Under the pieces are notes generated by a model. The model worked only from the letters and a program-made list of their open reading frames with translations. It was not told the origin of the DNA and did not search any database. Positions 30,605 to 32,624 of a stretch of 32,624 nt of DNA are shown piece after piece. Each line of letters begins with the position of its first letter. The stretch's first letter is position 1. Source of the DNA: Nocardia tenerifensis NBRC 101015. Its GTDB lineage: Bacteria; Actinomycetota; Actinomycetes; Mycobacteriales; Mycobacteriaceae. Position numbers and translations under genes: made by a program. The stretch lies in NCBI RefSeq assembly GCF_000308715.1, contig NZ_BAGH01000595.1, forward strand, positions 1 through 32,624. Reading direction: 5' to 3'.

Positions 30605-32011
30605 TTGTCCAGCAACACCGTTGAAACTCCCGGCGGCACCGTCCGCGGCCGCCGCAGTGTTTTCGGCTACCGCTACCGAGCCATTCCCTACGCCGCGCCC
30701 CCGACCGGACCCGCCCGCTTCGCCCCACCTCAACCGCACCCCGGTTGGCGCGGCGTCCGCGACGGCACCCGACCCGGGCCCACCGCCCCTCAACCCACCC
30801 GCGACTTCGGCCGCCTCGACATGACCCCCTACTTCGGCCCCGGCTGGATCCGCGGCGACGACTACCTGACCCTCGACATCCACACCCCCGCCGCCGACAA
30901 CCGCAAACGCCCCGTCATGGTCTTCGTGCACGGCGGCGGATTCGTCTCGGGTTCCAGCCGAGCCGCCCTGTACAACGGCAGCGCCTTCGCCCGCGACGGC
31001 GTCGTCCTCGTCACGGTCGACTACCGCCTAGGCATCCCCGGCTTCCTCGACCTCCCCGGCGCCCCCGCCAACCGCGGCCTCCTCGACGTACTAGCCGCCC
31101 TCCGCTGGCTGCGCGACACAATCGGTGCGTTCGGCGGCGACCCGCGCAACCTCACGATCTTCGGCCAATCCGCGGGCGCCACGATCGTCGGCGCGCTGCT
31201 CGCCACCCCCGAGGCCGCCGGCCTGTTCCGCCGCGCGATCGTCCAAAGCGGAAGCGGCACCGGAGCTTTCACTCCCGAACAGGCTCAGCGGGTCACCGCG
31301 GCAGCCGCCGCGGCACTCGGCGTCGAACCGACCGCGGAGGCGTTCGGCGAGATCCCGGACGAGCGTTTCGTAGCGCTCCTGCCCACCTTGACGGGCCTCG
31401 ACCTGCGCACCAATACCGCGAAGGACCCGCTGGCCGGCCTCAGCCCATTCAGCCTGGTACTGCCTCGGCAGCCCGCCGACGCGCTCGTGTGCGACGTCGA
31501 CCTGCTGATCGGCACCAACGCCGAGGAGGGCAACCTCTACCTCGCACCCGCCGGCCACCTCGAAACCTCCACCTCCGACGACGTAGCCGCCCTCGCCGCC
31601 AGCGTCCATCCCGACCCCGAGGCCGCGCTCGCCGAACTCCGCGCTTCTCCGCCCGGCGCGCTACGCTCCGCGATCCTCGGAGACGCCCTGTTCGGAGCAG
31701 GCACCGCCCGTCTCACCCAGGCCCACGCCCGCCTCTCCCGCGGCCACACCCACGTCTACTCGTTCCGATACCGCTCCACAGCCCTGAACGGCCGGCTAGG
31801 CGCCGCCCACACCGTCGAACTGCCTTTCGTCTTCGACAACGCCTCCGAACCGTGGCTCCACGGAGAAACCGGCCTCCTGGGTCCCGACCCAGCTCCCGCC
31901 GCCCTCGCAACCCAGATGCACAGTGCCTGGGTCGAATTCGCCTTTTTCGGCACCCCAGGCTGGGCGGCATACAAGCCGGAACGACCGGTGATCCAAACCT
32001 TCGGCCCCTGA
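30605..32011 (+). CDS. Type-B carboxylesterase
   Basis: Predicted serine esterase of 468 aa, cytoplasmic. Family landmarks: VRGRRSVFGYRYRAIPYAAPP at the start, oxyanion HGGGFVSGSS, nucleophile in FGQSAGA, acid Glu in GTNAEEGNLY and base His in GAAHTVELPFVF. The triad is therefore complete. TTG 30605 is chosen because AAGGAG (30590-30595) lies nine bases upstream and no in-frame ATG or GTG sits nearer; the longer frame overlaps the upstream gene. It is likely co-transcribed with the metallo-beta-lactamase-fold hydrolase 13 bases upstream. Third positions shift towards C compared with genes to the left, but the coding pattern is otherwise normal. Confidence 0.9.
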   Translation: MSSNTVETPGGTVRGRRSVFGYRYRAIPYAAPPTGPARFAPPQPHPGWRGVRDGTRPGPTAPQPTRDFGRLDMTPYFGPGWIRGDDYLTLDIHTPAADNRKRPVMVFVHGGGFVSGSSRAALYNGSAFARDGVVLVTVDYRLGIPGFLDLPGAPANRGLLDVLAALRWLRDTIGAFGGDPRNLTIFGQSAGATIVGALLATPEAAGLFRRAIVQSGSGTGAFTPEQAQRVTAAAAAALGVEPTAEAFGEIPDERFVALLPTLTGLDLRTNTAKDPLAGLSPFSLVLPRQPADALVCDVDLLIGTNAEEGNLYLAPAGHLETSTSDDVAALAASVHPDPEAALAELRASPPGALRSAILGDALFGAGTARLTQAHARLSRGHTHVYSFRYRSTALNGRLGAAHTVELPFVFDNASEPWLHGETGLLGPDPAPAALATQMHSAWVEFAFFGTPGWAAYKPERPVIQTFGP

Positions 32012-32138
32012 ACTGTGTTTTCCACCACTCGCAACTGAACCTCGCGACCCGACGCCACCCTCATCGAATCCACCCTCGCTCCCCAACCCCCCACAAAACA
32101 CGTGGTCAACCCGCGATTTGGTCCACGCCGCGACATCC

Positions 32139-32144
32139 TATAAT
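32139..32144 (+). promoter_or_regulatory. Consensus -10 box of tRNA-Leu
   Basis: TATAAT, a perfect -10, lies 17 bases before the tRNA. TTGGTC (32118-32123) with a short 15-base spacer is the only -35 candidate. Confidence 0.65.
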
Positions 32145-32161
32145 CTTGCTGAGCACCACCG

Positions 32162-32246
32162 GTCCGGGTGGCGGAATGGCAGACGCGCTAGCTTGAGGTG
32201 CTAGTGCCCTTTATCGGGCGTGGGGGTTCAAGTCCCCCTCCGGACA
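32162..32246 (+). tRNA. tRNA-Leu (anticodon GAG)
   Basis: An 85-base class II tRNA. The acceptor stem GTCCGGG pairs with TCCGGAC (last pair G-U) and A is the discriminator; the anticodon stem CTAGC/GCTAG encloses the loop TTGAGGT with anticodon GAG. A long variable arm (TGCCC/GGGCG) and the T arm GGGGG-TTCAAGT-CCCCC are complete. The 3' CCA is not encoded. A serine recombinase reading toward it from the right and an antisense overlap at its 3' half make it a likely integration target. Confidence 0.97.
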
Positions 32247-32624
32247 CAATCATTACGCACACGGGTGGTGGTGGCTGAACTTCAGCCACCACCACCCGTG
32301 TTTCGTGGTTGTAGGTCATTGTGAGACCGAGTTGGCGGTAGACGTTGTTCTTGTCGGTGCCGTCGGCGGCGTGCAGGATCTTCACCAGGCCGCCGAAGGA
32401 TTCGACGAGTTGACGAATCTCGTTGCGGCTCCACGTAGGTTGTTGTTCGGTTGCGGCTTTCGCGGCTGTGAGTTGGGCGAGGGCGAGTTCGCGTTCGGAT
32501 TGGACTTGTCGGGTCCAGGTCGCGATGAGTTGTGGGTCGGTGCCGGCTTCCAGGGCTGCTCGGTAGCTGTTGAGTTTTCGGTCGTGGTCGGTGATGGATT
32601 GCTGGATCGCTCGTATCGAGGACT
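32188..32624 (-). CDS. Large serine recombinase, C-terminal part (5' end outside window)
   Basis: The frame is open from the right edge to TGA 32188. The visible part matches the C-terminal region of actinobacterial large serine recombinases: coiled-coil-like AIQQSITDHDRKLNSYRAAL, EAGTDPQLIATWTRQVQ, then QPTWSRNEIRQLVESFGGLV and KNNVYRQLGLTMTYNHETR. The last about 30 codons are odd: they encode a hairpin and then SGGGLEPPRP, which is merely the antisense of tRNA-Leu. The natural stop may therefore have been lost or moved when the element integrated. The catalytic N-terminal domain lies outside the window; intactness cannot be judged. Confidence 0.75.
   Translation of the reverse strand, partial: SSIRAIQQSITDHDRKLNSYRAALEAGTDPQLIATWTRQVQSERELALAQLTAAKAATEQQPTWSRNEIRQLVESFGGLVKILHAADGTDKNNVYRQLGLTMTYNHETRVVVAEVQPPPPVCVMIVSGGGLEPPRPIKGTSTSS
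32259..32301. terminator. Very long perfect hairpin downstream of the tRNA
   Basis: Two 21-base arms (32259-32279 and 32281-32301), perfect complements around a single C (32280), are followed by TTT on the plus strand. It lies 12 bases after the tRNA and would end its transcript and, in the other direction, the recombinase transcript. It also lies inside the C-terminal codons of the recombinase frame. Confidence 0.7.

Noticed and set aside
30745..32196. 483-codon plus-strand frame over the carboxylesterase
   Set aside because: Arg/Pro-rich shadow of the complete type-B carboxylesterase in another frame.

Overview
The window is high-GC actinobacterial chromosome, most likely from a Nocardia or a close relative. 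The evidence is strong G/C preference at third codon positions, frequent GTG starts, an IdeR/DtxR-type iron box, mycolata-style family content (P450 with 3Fe-4S ferredoxin, CGNR regulator, SnoaL-like proteins, several hydrolases) and a CCA-less tRNA-Leu. The species assignment is inference. Most of the window is ordinary accessory chromosome carrying small operons for uptake, catabolism and detoxification. Its right end is the edge of an integrated element.

Layout, left to right. 1-943: 3' end of a cytochrome P450, overlapping its 3Fe-4S ferredoxin. 1016-3401: a membrane-anchored protein and an acidic disordered protein that share a C-terminal domain, then a PlsC-type acyltransferase. 3440-4211 (minus): a SnoaL/NTF2-like protein and a small membrane protein. 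4346-8387: a siderophore-type ABC importer (two FecCD permeases, ATPase, binding lipoprotein) behind an iron box embedded in an apparently leaderless promoter. 8508-10009: two overlapping genes that together look like a split, shortened copper amine oxidase. 10045-13813 (minus): a secreted GH92 alpha-mannosidase and an M14-like metallopeptidase. 14073-17944: an EamA transporter, a saccharopine-dehydrogenase-like reductase, and an epoxide hydrolase diverging from a CGNR regulator across two copies of a 17-bp operator-like palindrome.

17945-18790 is a long stretch without a credible gene, filled with degenerate copies of a short GC-rich repeat. 18791-19425 (minus) is a toxin-antitoxin-like pair with a perfect 16-bp palindrome touching the first start codon. 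19532-21251 holds an aminoglycoside-phosphotransferase-fold kinase and a secreted DUF4360-like protein, closed by a 15-bp-stem hairpin. 21416-25954 (minus) is a sugar ABC importer (binding lipoprotein, two permeases) with a cytoplasmic GH20 hexosaminidase, arranged like the Streptomyces dasABC-dasD chitobiose system. Its upstream region holds five GCAAC/GTTGC half-sites and also serves a divergent arginase-family gene that appears to start with CTG.

27333-32011: an HxlR regulator diverging from an imine-reductase-like dehydrogenase, an XRE regulator diverging from a metallo-beta-lactamase-fold hydrolase, and a type-B carboxylesterase. 32162-32246 is tRNA-Leu(GAG). From the right edge a large serine recombinase C-terminus reads toward this tRNA, and its frame runs into the antisense of the tRNA, so an integrative element probably begins here and continues beyond the window.

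The best candidates for something little described are the split copper-amine-oxidase-like pair attached to the iron importer, the twin operators of the CGNR/epoxide-hydrolase pair, and the recombinase/tRNA junction.
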